From Bryobacterales bacterium (GTDB lineage Bacteria > Acidobacteriota > Terriglobia > Bryobacterales > Bryobacteraceae): 5,567 nucleotides of DNA. This document shows, one piece after another, positions 1 to 5,520 of this stretch. The notes beneath the pieces are model-generated. The model had not been told where the DNA came from and did no database searches. It saw nothing but the letters and a program-made list of their open reading frames with translations. How positions within the stretch are numbered: the stretch's first letter is position 1; every line of letters begins with the position of its first letter. The position numbers and the translations under genes are program-made. The stretch is taken from NCBI GenBank assembly GCA_003132865.1, contig PKYZ01000935.1:14975-20541 (forward strand), written 5' to 3'.

Positions 1-46
1 TGCGTCATCCGCTGTGAAACAACCCCGGCCCCCGACGCCAGGCCCC

Positions 47-63
47 GGCGAGCGAAGCTCGCC
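47..63. repeat. Perfect 7-bp hairpin downstream of the propeller gene
   Basis: GGCGAGC and GCTCGCC pair perfectly around a GAA triloop (TTC on the minus strand). The hairpin lies 38 bases past the stop codon of the minus-strand propeller gene, where a transcription terminator could be expected. No T-tract follows it on the minus strand (the next bases are GGGGCC), so it is not a standard intrinsic terminator; it may protect the mRNA 3' end. The rest of positions 1-101 shows no gene. Confidence 0.35.
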
Positions 64-101
64 TTGCACGGGACTTTTCACGCCCACAAAGCTGTCAGAC
101 A

Positions 102-1679
102 CTACGGCAGCAGGCCGTAGACATCCAGCTCGCTCCGCGTGCCCACGTAGACGCGCCCGCCGGCCACCAGCGGAATGGTGAATCGCAGAGCCTCGCCGGC
201 ACGGTCCCGGGCGCTGTTCTGGTCGCTGTTGTATAGCTCCTCCCGCACGTTCGCTGCATTGTAGGCGTGCAGCACGGCCGGAGGGCCGGCGCGCTGCCAA
301 TTGTAAGTGGAAATGGCCCACACAATGCCTTCCTGGGTTCCATTCGACGACACAGCCGGAGTGGCGCCCGCGTCCGGATACTTGGGAAGACCCGCCGCGT
401 GCGCCAGCGCCAGTTGACCGTTGCGGAGCGCAAAGTCTCTGAGGACGTCGTTTCCGGCGATGACATAGACATGACCGCCCCAAAACGCGGGCGCGCCGAA
501 CAAGGCCAGCTTCGGGAACTGCACAGTCTGTATGGCGTGCGCGTCCGAACCCGGATGATATCCGCCCATGTGATCGCGATCGATAATATACAGCGTTCCA
601 CCTTTGCCGCCGGCCAGCAGCAGATGTGGGTGAGAACCGGGCTGGTCCGGGAGCAACACCGGCCCTCCGGATCCCAGGTCCTCATCGTTGGCATCCAACA
701 CGCCTTGGTTGAAAGGTGTGAAGTAATCCGCGACGGCCAGCCCCTTGGAATCCGCATGAAGCTTGAGAACGCTATCGCCGTAGTCGCGTCCGCCATTCGC
801 CGCATCGAAGCGGCCGTTGCCGGTCGCCACGAAGATGTTTCCGGCGCTGTCGGACGCCGGACCGGTATCGCTGAGCCAGATGCCGCTGTCGTTTGCATCC
901 GGCGAGGTGTTGAGCACGGCAAGCTGCTTCAGGGTATGCGAGTCGTAAGCCATCACCCAGCCATGGTAGGGGCCTGCATCGCAGGAGGATGCCCAGGTCA
1001 GATAGATGCGCCCTTGGGAAAACAGCAGCGCGGCCCGCGGATTCTGGCGCCGCGGATCGAATAAGATGACGCCATGGGAATTTCCAACGCCGCGGCCACG
1101 CGTCCGCGCGCGGATCGCCACGGGACCGCCGAACTTTTCCGTCCCATTGGTAATAGCCAGGGCATGCAGCTTTTGCGCATATTCGTCGCCGAGTGCGCCT
1201 TTGTGCTCCTTCGTGCGCGCCAGCACGTATAAGGTGCCGGTTCGAAGGTCGATAACCGGAGTGGACGTGATACCCAATTCCGGCGAGATGAGGGGACATT
1301 CCACATCGTGGGCGGGAACCGGAGTGACGCTCGCAGATGTGAAGTTCACGTGCCACAACGGAGCCGCCGCGGAACTGGCTTGGGCATCGAAAGCGTAGAC
1401 GCTGTCATGTTCCGTGGCAACCAGAACGATATCGTATGCACCCTTGCCAGGCAGGTTCACCGCTGGCAGATACAGGGGCTGCGCGTAAATCGGGCCATCC
1501 ACGGGATAGGCGCCCAGCTTCCCAAAGTGGCTCACATTGACATTGCGTGGCGAGAGTATGGACTCGTTTGCGTTGGCTCCAGTGCGGGCAGACCCGTATT
1601 GCGAGGTCGTCACCGGCCGGGGAGCAGTCGCGATCACCCCCGCCAGCACCACTGGAGCGCTAAGCAGGATCAGGCGCAA
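102..1679 (-). CDS. Secreted quinoprotein-like beta-propeller protein
   Basis: From the TTG at 1679 this encodes 525 residues. Residues 1-18 form a compact signal peptide (MRLILLSAPVVLAGVIA), so the product is exported. The rest is a beta-propeller of the PQQ-dependent dehydrogenase-like (quinoprotein, BamB-like) superfamily. Seen motifs are YGSARTGANANESIL (28-42), GPIYAQPLYLP (62-72), VATEHDSVYAFDA (87-99), GITSTPV (136-142), PYHGWVMAYD (237-246) and a blade with NIFVATGNG (281-289). Related proteins are frequent in Acidobacteriota and usually lack a proven enzyme activity; I see no cytochrome c CxxCH motif, and PQQ binding or catalysis cannot be claimed. The frame stays open to 1973, but that extension overlaps the metallothionein gene in another frame. 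TTG 1679 gives the cleanest signal peptide and lies 19 bases after the metallothionein stop. An ATG at 1739, overlapping the metallothionein, is the alternative; neither has a strong ribosome binding site, which suggests translational coupling. Confidence 0.85.
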   Translation of the reverse strand: MRLILLSAPVVLAGVIATAPRPVTTSQYGSARTGANANESILSPRNVNVSHFGKLGAYPVDGPIYAQPLYLPAVNLPGKGAYDIVLVATEHDSVYAFDAQASSAAAPLWHVNFTSASVTPVPAHDVECPLISPELGITSTPVIDLRTGTLYVLARTKEHKGALGDEYAQKLHALAITNGTEKFGGPVAIRARTRGRGVGNSHGVILFDPRRQNPRAALLFSQGRIYLTWASSCDAGPYHGWVMAYDSHTLKQLAVLNTSPDANDSGIWLSDTGPASDSAGNIFVATGNGRFDAANGGRDYGDSVLKLHADSKGLAVADYFTPFNQGVLDANDEDLGSGGPVLLPDQPGSHPHLLLAGGKGGTLYIIDRDHMGGYHPGSDAHAIQTVQFPKLALFGAPAFWGGHVYVIAGNDVLRDFALRNGQLALAHAAGLPKYPDAGATPAVSSNGTQEGIVWAISTYNWQRAGPPAVLHAYNAANVREELYNSDQNSARDRAGEALRFTIPLVAGGRVYVGTRSELDVYGLLP

Positions 1680-1698
1680 ATTGACTTCAACTCTGCGG

Positions 1699-1866
1699 CT
1701 ACACGACCGGCCGGCTCTCGCTGAGTGCGCAGCCGTCATGGCCGCAGTTGCACGAAATCTCCGTTGTGCCGCTCGCATCTTCGCAATATTGACTGCAATA
1801 CTTGCTGTCTCGCCCGGCTGGGCAGTTGCAAGCCGGGTGAGCACACTTGCTGGTTTCTTGAGGCAT
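1699..1866 (-). CDS. Small bacterial metallothionein (SmtA/BmtA-like)
   Basis: This 55-residue protein starts MPQETSKCAHPACNCPAG. It has eight cysteines (C8, C13, C15, C24, C28, C39, C41, C46) and two histidines (H10, H43). The layout is CxHxxCxC, then YCSQYCED (CxxxC), then CNCGHDGC. The central CxxxC and the terminal GHxGC block match the zinc-finger-like core of bacterial metallothioneins such as cyanobacterial SmtA, which bind Zn(II), Cd(II) and Cu(I) through Cys thiolates and a few His in the cytoplasm. The expected role is buffering or detoxifying metals. ATG 1866 is preceded by AAGGAG with 9-base spacing, a near-ideal start. The gene lies in a different frame from the long open frame that covers it. 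The tail after C46 (ALSESRPVV) has no Cys, unlike SmtA, which ends in more ligands. I read every codon of this gene from the sequence. The family assignment rests on the Cys/His pattern. Confidence 0.88.
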   Translation of the reverse strand: MPQETSKCAHPACNCPAGRDSKYCSQYCEDASGTTEISCNCGHDGCALSESRPVV

Positions 1867-1875
1867 GACCGTGTT

Positions 1876-1881
1876 CTCCTT
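1876..1881 (-). promoter_or_regulatory. Ribosome binding site of the metallothionein gene
   Basis: The minus strand reads AAGGAG, then 9 bases, then ATG at 1866. It is one of the strongest Shine-Dalgarno matches in the window, and it decides that the small frame beneath the long open frame is the real gene here. Confidence 0.8.
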
Positions 1882-1902
1882 GCGTAACAGCTTAGCAAGC
1901 GA

Positions 1903-1930
1903 AGAGCCACTAGGCTAGGTGCAGAGTCAA
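1903..1930 (-). promoter_or_regulatory. Candidate promoter/operator of the metallothionein operon
   Basis: On the minus strand a TTGACT hexamer (1925-1930) is followed by CTGCACCTAGCCTAGTGGCTCT. This holds a tandem CCTAG and an imperfect dyad (GCACCTAG against CTAGTGG). A consensus-like -35 followed by a dyad in the spacer is the layout of MerR-family metal-responsive promoters, which have long spacers. No convincing -10 hexamer is seen, and no regulator gene lies in the window. The metal-control reading is inference from the gene downstream. Confidence 0.3.
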
Positions 1931-2064
1931 GGGATTTGGCGATCAGTGAGTTTTCGCACCCTTCGGTTTCCACGGCTACTCAGATCGCAGAGCCACACTG
2001 AGGATGGTCCTTAAAGACGTCCTGAGGCTGCTCGCCTGGGGGACTGGCTGCGGGTCTGCCGGCC

Positions 2065-2093
2065 AGCGTGGATGCCCAGGATGGCGCCACGCT
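2065..2093. repeat. Inverted repeat at the inner breakpoint of the permease remnant
   Basis: AGCGTGG (2065-2071) and CCACGCT (2087-2093) are exact 7-base inverted repeats 15 bases apart. They sit where the minus-strand permease piece ends and the plus-strand C-terminal piece begins. A hairpin here could have helped an inversion by template switching. Confidence 0.45.
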
Positions 2094-2176
2094 CCGCTCC
2101 CAACGCCATTCGGATTCACCATCTCGCGCGTGCGCAGGCCGACCGTGCAGGAGATGACGCCATAGATGCCGGGCGC

Positions 2177-2203
2177 CACGTAGCCGTCCATCGGCTGCAC
2201 GTG
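2177..2203. repeat. Hairpin between two opposite-strand permease pieces
   Basis: CACGTAGCCG, loop TCCAT, then CGGCT-GC-ACGTG: a 10-bp stem with a two-base bulge. It lies at the change from the minus-strand IYGVIS piece to the plus-strand PWLAIVG piece. Its core TAGCCGTCCATCGGC (2181-2195) recurs with 13 of 15 bases at 2387-2401. Confidence 0.5.
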
Positions 2204-2386
2204 AAAAACCGGCGGCGTTCGCAGAAGGAACCCGGCCCTTGGTTGGCCATCGTGGGGATCGTCGGCGACGCGCGCCAGTACGGGTTGGACAGCGAACCGA
2301 ATCAGGCGGTCTACCTGCCGCAAGCGGCCGATCCTTTCCATTACTCCCGGCTGGGTCGATCTCCCGTATAGCGGCGCGCGACTCGT

Positions 2387-2401
2387 TAGCGGTCCATCCG
2401 C
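2387..2401. repeat. Second copy of the dyad repeat flanking the inverted permease piece
   Basis: TAGCGGTCCATCCGC matches 2181-2195 at 13 of 15 bases. Like that copy it forms a small hairpin (GCGG, loop TCCAT, CCGC). The two copies flank the inverted PWLAIVG segment almost exactly, at the boundary to the N-terminal piece. Confidence 0.5.
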
Positions 2402-2690
2402 CCACTCCCTGCGCAAGAGCGACCACTCTGTCCGGATTGCGATAGGGCAATTGATTCAACAGGACGGCTTTGACAACGCTGGAGGTCGCGGTGTTTGAGC
2501 CGACGCCCAGAGCGACGGTAAGAACCGCGATGGCTGTGAAGCCCGGATTTTTGCGCGACATCCGAAAGGCGTACCATGCGTCGCGAAGGACGTTTTCGAG
2601 CAAAATGGGAATGCGCACACTCCAGACATAACGCGGCCATGTATTGCACGCCATGCGTCTCGAAACCGTCTAAGCTAAATAGTGAACCGT

Positions 2691-2695
2691 GGAGG
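2691..2695 (+). promoter_or_regulatory. Ribosome binding site selecting GTG 2701
   Basis: GGAGG lies 5 bases before GTG 2701. An upstream in-frame GTG at 2689 overlaps this motif and has no site of its own, so 2701 is the preferred start. Confidence 0.65.
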
Positions 2696-2700
2696 CGCCC

Positions 2701-3288
2701 GTGAAACACAACTTCGTCGTCAATTTCGGATTGGCCTTACTCCTTTCAACCACACTGGGCCTGTTTTCGATCAAGGCCCAGGTACCGCCGATCCCTCCGC
2801 CTGACCAGGAGATGTTGGCGGAGTTGGTGCAAGCTACCCCGCCCACCGGAATCGAGCGGTTTTTGGCCTTGTCCCATCTGGCAAAAGCCGCGTTCGATGC
2901 GGCAGAGTTGAACAAAGCGGAAGACTATGCGAGGGAGTTGCTGTCAGCCGCGCACGAACATCCAAAGTGGAACCGCGGGAATGCCATTTTCTACGGCAAC
3001 ATGGTAATTGGGCGAGTTGCCCTGCGCCGCGATAGAAACGTTGCCCTGGCGAATAGTTCCCTGCTGGCATCCGCTCAAACGCCAGGATCGCCCACGTTGA
3101 ATACCTTTGGCCCGAACATGAGCCTTGCAAGGGATCTGTTGACCGTGGGCGAGCGTGACACCGTGTTGGAGTTCTTCACTCTGTGCCGCAGTTTTTGGAA
3201 GATGGATTTCGGGAAATTGGACGATTGGACGGCAATAGTGAAGGACGGCGGAATCCCGGATTTTGGCGGAAACCTAGTGTTTTATTAA
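2701..3288 (+). CDS. Exported TPR-like helical protein of unknown function
   Basis: This is a 195-residue protein starting with GTG 2701 behind GGAGG. Residues 7-26 form a hydrophobic signal sequence with a likely cut after IKA, followed by a proline-rich linker (PPIPPPD, 29-35). The body is helical. Residues 51-85 (ERFLALSHLAKAAFDAAEL, then NKAEDYARELLSAA) look like a TPR-type helix pair; then come GNAIFYGNMVIGRVAL (93-108), PGSPTLNTFGPNMSLA (128-143) and RDTVLEFFTLCRSFW (152-166). The PGSPxLNxFGPNMSLA block is familiar from uncharacterised exported proteins of Acidobacteriota and similar bacteria; I know no assigned role. The gene stands alone. It is divergent from the permease remnant and convergent with the membrane gene at 3323, with only 34 bases between the stops. 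That gap contains a 4-bp GGGC-GGC-GCCC hairpin, too weak to call a terminator. No clear promoter hexamers are seen upstream. Confidence 0.75.
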   Translation: MKHNFVVNFGLALLLSTTLGLFSIKAQVPPIPPPDQEMLAELVQATPPTGIERFLALSHLAKAAFDAAELNKAEDYARELLSAAHEHPKWNRGNAIFYGNMVIGRVALRRDRNVALANSSLLASAQTPGSPTLNTFGPNMSLARDLLTVGERDTVLEFFTLCRSFWKMDFGKLDDWTAIVKDGGIPDFGGNLVFY

Positions 3289-3322
3289 ACCGCGAAGGGC
3301 GGCGCCCCGATATCACAAAATT

Positions 3323-3823
3323 TCACAATATGTTGACCGCCCGCGCCGCCAACAACGCCAGCGTGGTCAGCGATATCGTGGACTGCACCATCATCATCCC
3401 TTTCGCCCATCGCGATAGAACCGGAACATCCGTAGGAGAAAAGGCCGTGCTGGTATTGAACGCCAGGAACAGGTAATCCACGAAGCCGGGCATCCACTCC
3501 CGGTCGCCCAGCGTCATCTGCGGGAACAGGAACGCGCCTTCGGTGTGCTCCCCGCGCAGCTCGCGTTGGTTGGGTCCGCCGGCATCCAATCGCCAGTACC
3601 ACGAGGCGAACACCAGGATGTTCGAGATCCACAGCGCGCCGGCGGAGCGCAGCAGGTCGCGCGGCGCTTCCTTGCGGTCCGGCAGAGCGGCGATGAGCAG
3701 CACCAGCGCGCTGATCATGGCGGCCGTGATAATGCTCAACATGGTGTATCCCACTATTTGATTGAGCGCAAACTTAGAACGCCGATGCAAGACCATGCCC
3801 ACGATGGAAAGCGGCGCCACCAC
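3323..3823 (-). CDS. 5'-truncated integral membrane protein with channel-like pore segment
   Basis: The 166 codons from GTG 3823 encode hydrophobic segments at about 3-12, 25-47 (MLSIITAAMISALVLLIAAL), 57-77 and 145-165. A semi-hydrophobic loop lies at 113-132 (GFVDYLFLAFNTSTAFSPTD). Conserved-looking landmarks are WISNILVFASWYWRLDAGGP, FLFPQM and LSRWAKGMMMVQS. Uncharacterised bacterial membrane proteins of about 200-230 residues share these. The loop plus last helix resembles a potassium-channel pore loop plus inner helix, but TVGYGD is replaced by TAFSPTD, so conduction is uncertain. The frame stays open upstream of 3823, and its translation back to about 3848 (VIVISGFAS) is still hydrophobic and membrane-like. 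A stop appears at 3875-3877. The original 5' end is therefore probably lost at the transposase boundary near 3846, with a few tens of residues missing. GTG 3823 has no visible ribosome binding site, so this is likely a pseudogene. Confidence 0.65.
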   Translation of the reverse strand: MVAPLSIVGMVLHRRSKFALNQIVGYTMLSIITAAMISALVLLIAALPDRKEAPRDLLRSAGALWISNILVFASWYWRLDAGGPNQRELRGEHTEGAFLFPQMTLGDREWMPGFVDYLFLAFNTSTAFSPTDVPVLSRWAKGMMMVQSTISLTTLALLAARAVNIL

Positions 3824-3845
3824 CGAAGCAAAGCCCGAAATTACA

Positions 3846-4787
3846 ATGACTTGCGCGGACTGCGAAGTGCGTTGTCAACGCTTCGGAACACATCGGAACG
3901 GCCTTCGCAGGTTTCGCTGCCCGCAGTGCAAAAAGACCTACACCGAACCGCACCGCCAGACGCTTGGCGAAATGTACGCCTCTGAGGAAAAGGTTCTGCT
4001 GGCCCTTCAACTCCTGATCGAGGGCAACTCGATCCGCTCTACGATGCGCACTACCGGCCTGGACGGGAACACGATTACGAAGGCCCTGATTCTCGCCGGG
4101 GAACGTTGCGACAAGGTCATGGCGCGGCTGATAGTCAATGTTCCGGTTAAGGACGTTCAGTGCGATGAAATCTGGGGATTCGTTCAGAAGAAAGAGGCGC
4201 ACAAATTCCCGTTCGAGAAGGATGACGATTCCAAGGGCGATGCCTACTGCTATGTGGCGATGGAAACGCATTCCAAGCTCGTTCTGAACTTCGCCCTAGG
4301 CCGTCGCAATCAGGCCACTACGGACGCCTTTATCGAAGGCTTGCGTCATGCGACCGCCACGCAGAGATTTCAAATCAGTACCGATGGCTTTCAGCCCTAC
4401 ATTTCGGCAATCACTACGACTCTTAGCGACCGCTGCGATTATGCCCAACAGATCAAGGTCTACGCGGTCCCTCAAGACGAACAGCGGCGCTACCCGCCCG
4501 CTGAAGTGGTTTCCGTGGAGGAAGTCCCAATCATGGGCAACCCGGACTCCAAGAGAATCTGTACCTCGCACATCGAACGCCAGAACCTCACGATTCGCAC
4601 GCAGATGCGCCGCATGACCCGACTCACGAACGCCTTCAGTAAGAAGTGGGACAACTTGTGGAGCGCCTACTGCCTGCACTTCGCCTACTACAACTTCTGC
4701 CGGACCCACAAAACGTTGCGCATCACGCCTGCTATGGAAGCGGGGATTGCGGACCATGTATGGGATCTGGCGGAACTGCTGGCGTAG
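3846..4787 (+). CDS. IS1-like DDE transposase
   Basis: From ATG 3846 this encodes 313 residues. An N-terminal zinc ribbon has C3, C6, C25 and C28 (MTCADC and FRCPQCKK). A helix-turn-helix follows at about 45-75 (LLIEGNSIRSTMRTTGL). The DDE catalytic domain has candidate acidic residues D107 (VQCDEIWGF), D180 (STDGFQPY) and E244 (SHIERQNLTIR), and ends with the helix YCLHFAYYNFCRTHKTLRIT. This is the single-frame architecture of IS1-family transposases, with InsA-like DNA binding and an InsB-like catalytic part in one protein; no frameshift is needed. The frame is open back to TTG 3762, with ATGs at 3795 and 3804, but that stretch encodes the membrane protein on the other strand, and homologous proteins begin near the first CxxC. 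No ribosome binding site is evident at any of these starts. All catalytic residues are present, so the enzyme could be active. Confidence 0.85.
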   Translation: MTCADCEVRCQRFGTHRNGLRRFRCPQCKKTYTEPHRQTLGEMYASEEKVLLALQLLIEGNSIRSTMRTTGLDGNTITKALILAGERCDKVMARLIVNVPVKDVQCDEIWGFVQKKEAHKFPFEKDDDSKGDAYCYVAMETHSKLVLNFALGRRNQATTDAFIEGLRHATATQRFQISTDGFQPYISAITTTLSDRCDYAQQIKVYAVPQDEQRRYPPAEVVSVEEVPIMGNPDSKRICTSHIERQNLTIRTQMRRMTRLTNAFSKKWDNLWSAYCLHFAYYNFCRTHKTLRITPAMEAGIADHVWDLAELLA

Positions 4788-4797
4788 CGGGTCCTAT
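3846..4797 (+). mobile_element. IS1-like element or solo transposase insertion (ends approximate)
   Basis: The span is deduced from its neighbours: membrane-protein coding on the left seems to continue to about 3846, and the Ntn-hydrolase frame on the right seems to stop being native near 4797. I found no convincing terminal inverted repeats. A 7-base direct repeat GAAGCAA (3825-3831 and 4816-4822) could be a target duplication, but joining the flanks there does not restore any gene. The element may have lost its ends. Confidence 0.4.
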
Positions 4798-5520
4798 CCT
4801 TTGAATCACTCGCATGAAGCAATCTTGCAAGCCGTGATGCCATTCATTCAACCATCCGTCAACGGCCGTGCTGTCGAAGGATTCACATTGGTGTGGCTTG
4901 TCGGCCTCCATGACACATATACTGATCGGGAACTTGCTCTCCAATCGCCCTATCCTGAGATCCATACAGGACACTTCCCAGATAGCGAAACATAGCAGCT
5001 TCTTTATCTCTTCTGTGCTTTGCGGGCAGCTCTGAAGCGCTCTTAGTATCCAATGACAGATCATACTGGGGCCTGGCGCCCCCAAAACTACATAACTGTC
5101 GGGCGATGGAAAAGATCCCCCTTTCGGGATGACAGATTGCAGAAGGTATGGCTTTTTGTTTATGTCGAAACCGGCGAGCACCGCTGGAGTGTCCATTAGC
5201 TTGGTGCCCGGTGCTGCTAAGGAACCTTCAAAAGCAAGGCCGTGCAACGCATTGAAATACAGAGGACCGCCGATTTCTATACGGGGATCAAAAGCAGCTC
5301 TCTGCCCGAGCTTAACCTCTGCTTCTATTCGCTTATGAAATCCACCGACTACATTTGAACCGGCAAATCCGAGAATCCAGCCCGTGTGTTCTACGCGGCA
5401 AAGCTTGTCTGTAGGAGAAGCGGAATTTAGGTCCGCCGCGTTGTTGTAATTCATAAGCAGGCCGTCCGATCCGACGATTATCTGATCGTTGTTTGTTTGA
5501 ACGGCCACTATGAGGGTCAT
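4732..5520 (-). CDS. Proteasome/HslV-like Ntn hydrolase with altered C-terminus
   Basis: This 262-residue frame starts MTLIVAVQTNNDQIIVGSDG. Removal of Met1 would expose Thr2, as in HslV and mature proteasome beta subunits, where the N-terminal Thr is the nucleophile. D19 (GSDG) and K39 (TDKLCRV) fall where the family's catalytic Asp17 and Lys33 lie, with small length differences, and GWILGFAGS (42-50) matches the beta-strand/Gly turn after them. The fold is therefore most likely that of the 20S proteasome A/B (Ntn hydrolase) superfamily; substrate and oligomeric state are unknown. No HslU-like or other AAA unfoldase gene is in view. The last ~20 residues (GPATPAVPPDPIHGPQSPLP) are encoded antisense to the transposase end and are unlike the rest, so the native C-terminus is probably replaced. 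Upstream of ATG 5520 no good ribosome binding site is seen. GC is near 50% here, far below the left-hand genes. Confidence 0.7.
   Translation of the reverse strand: MTLIVAVQTNNDQIIVGSDGLLMNYNNAADLNSASPTDKLCRVEHTGWILGFAGSNVVGGFHKRIEAEVKLGQRAAFDPRIEIGGPLYFNALHGLAFEGSLAAPGTKLMDTPAVLAGFDINKKPYLLQSVIPKGGSFPSPDSYVVLGAPGPSMICHWILRALQSCPQSTEEIKKLLCFAIWEVSCMDLRIGRLESKFPISICVMEADKPHQCESFDSTAVDGWLNEWHHGLQDCFMRVIQRIGPATPAVPPDPIHGPQSPLP

Larger units (their letters stand above)
1992..2654 (-). pseudogene. Decayed ADOP-type MacB-like permease with in-place inverted segments
   Basis: Four pieces of one ADOP permease (membrane protein, normally about 800-900 residues) remain. (1) Minus, 2654-2405: the N-terminal transmembrane module, with RKNPGFTAIAVLTVALGVG and NQLPYRNPDRVVALAQG; the usual NTAIFSVV has decayed to NTATSSVV. 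(2) Plus, 2195-2368: the late periplasmic domain PWLAIVGIVGDARQYGL, ending at a stop. (3) Minus, 2176 to about 2070: IYGVISCTVGLRTRE, then a one-base shift and IRMALGAERGAILG. (4) Plus, 1992-2067: MVLKDVLRLLAWG, then a shift to LAAGLPAS, the last membrane module. Read along the minus strand, the order 1-2-3-4 is that of an intact protein, but pieces 2 and 4 are flipped. By the family's usual layout about 500 residues are missing between 1 and 2 and about 100 between 2 and 3. Frameshifts, stops and inversions make a working product very unlikely. An open frame of 224 codons (1980-2654) survives but is permease only in its first ~83 codons. Confidence 0.8.

Noticed and set aside
95..1887. Several other long open frames on both strands inside the propeller gene
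   Set aside because: High GC keeps alternative frames open. Their products are Arg/Ala/Pro-rich with no recognisable domain, and the propeller frame explains the region.
1680..1973. N-terminal extension of the propeller frame (first ~98 codons from 1973)
   Set aside because: It is a shadow of the metallothionein gene: Arg/Ala/Ser-rich, placed before a normal signal peptide, and in conflict with the well-supported small gene in another frame.
2644..2681. Promoter for the exported protein (TTGCAC at 2644 with TAAGCT or TAAATA downstream)
   Set aside because: Spacing between the hexamers is too long (21 bases or more), and the matches are common by chance.
3297..3307. GGGC-GGC-GCCC hairpin between the convergent genes as terminator
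   Set aside because: The stem is only four base pairs with no T-tract directly after it on either strand.
4296..4757. Minus-strand open frames antisense to the transposase
   Set aside because: They have no recognisable domain or ribosome binding site; the plus-strand transposase, with its full catalytic set, explains the region.
3825..4822. GAAGCAA direct repeat (3825-3831 and 4816-4822) as IS target duplication
   Set aside because: Seven bases over 1 kb can occur by chance, joining the flanks there restores neither neighbouring gene, and no matching terminal inverted repeats were seen. It is kept only as a weak possibility.
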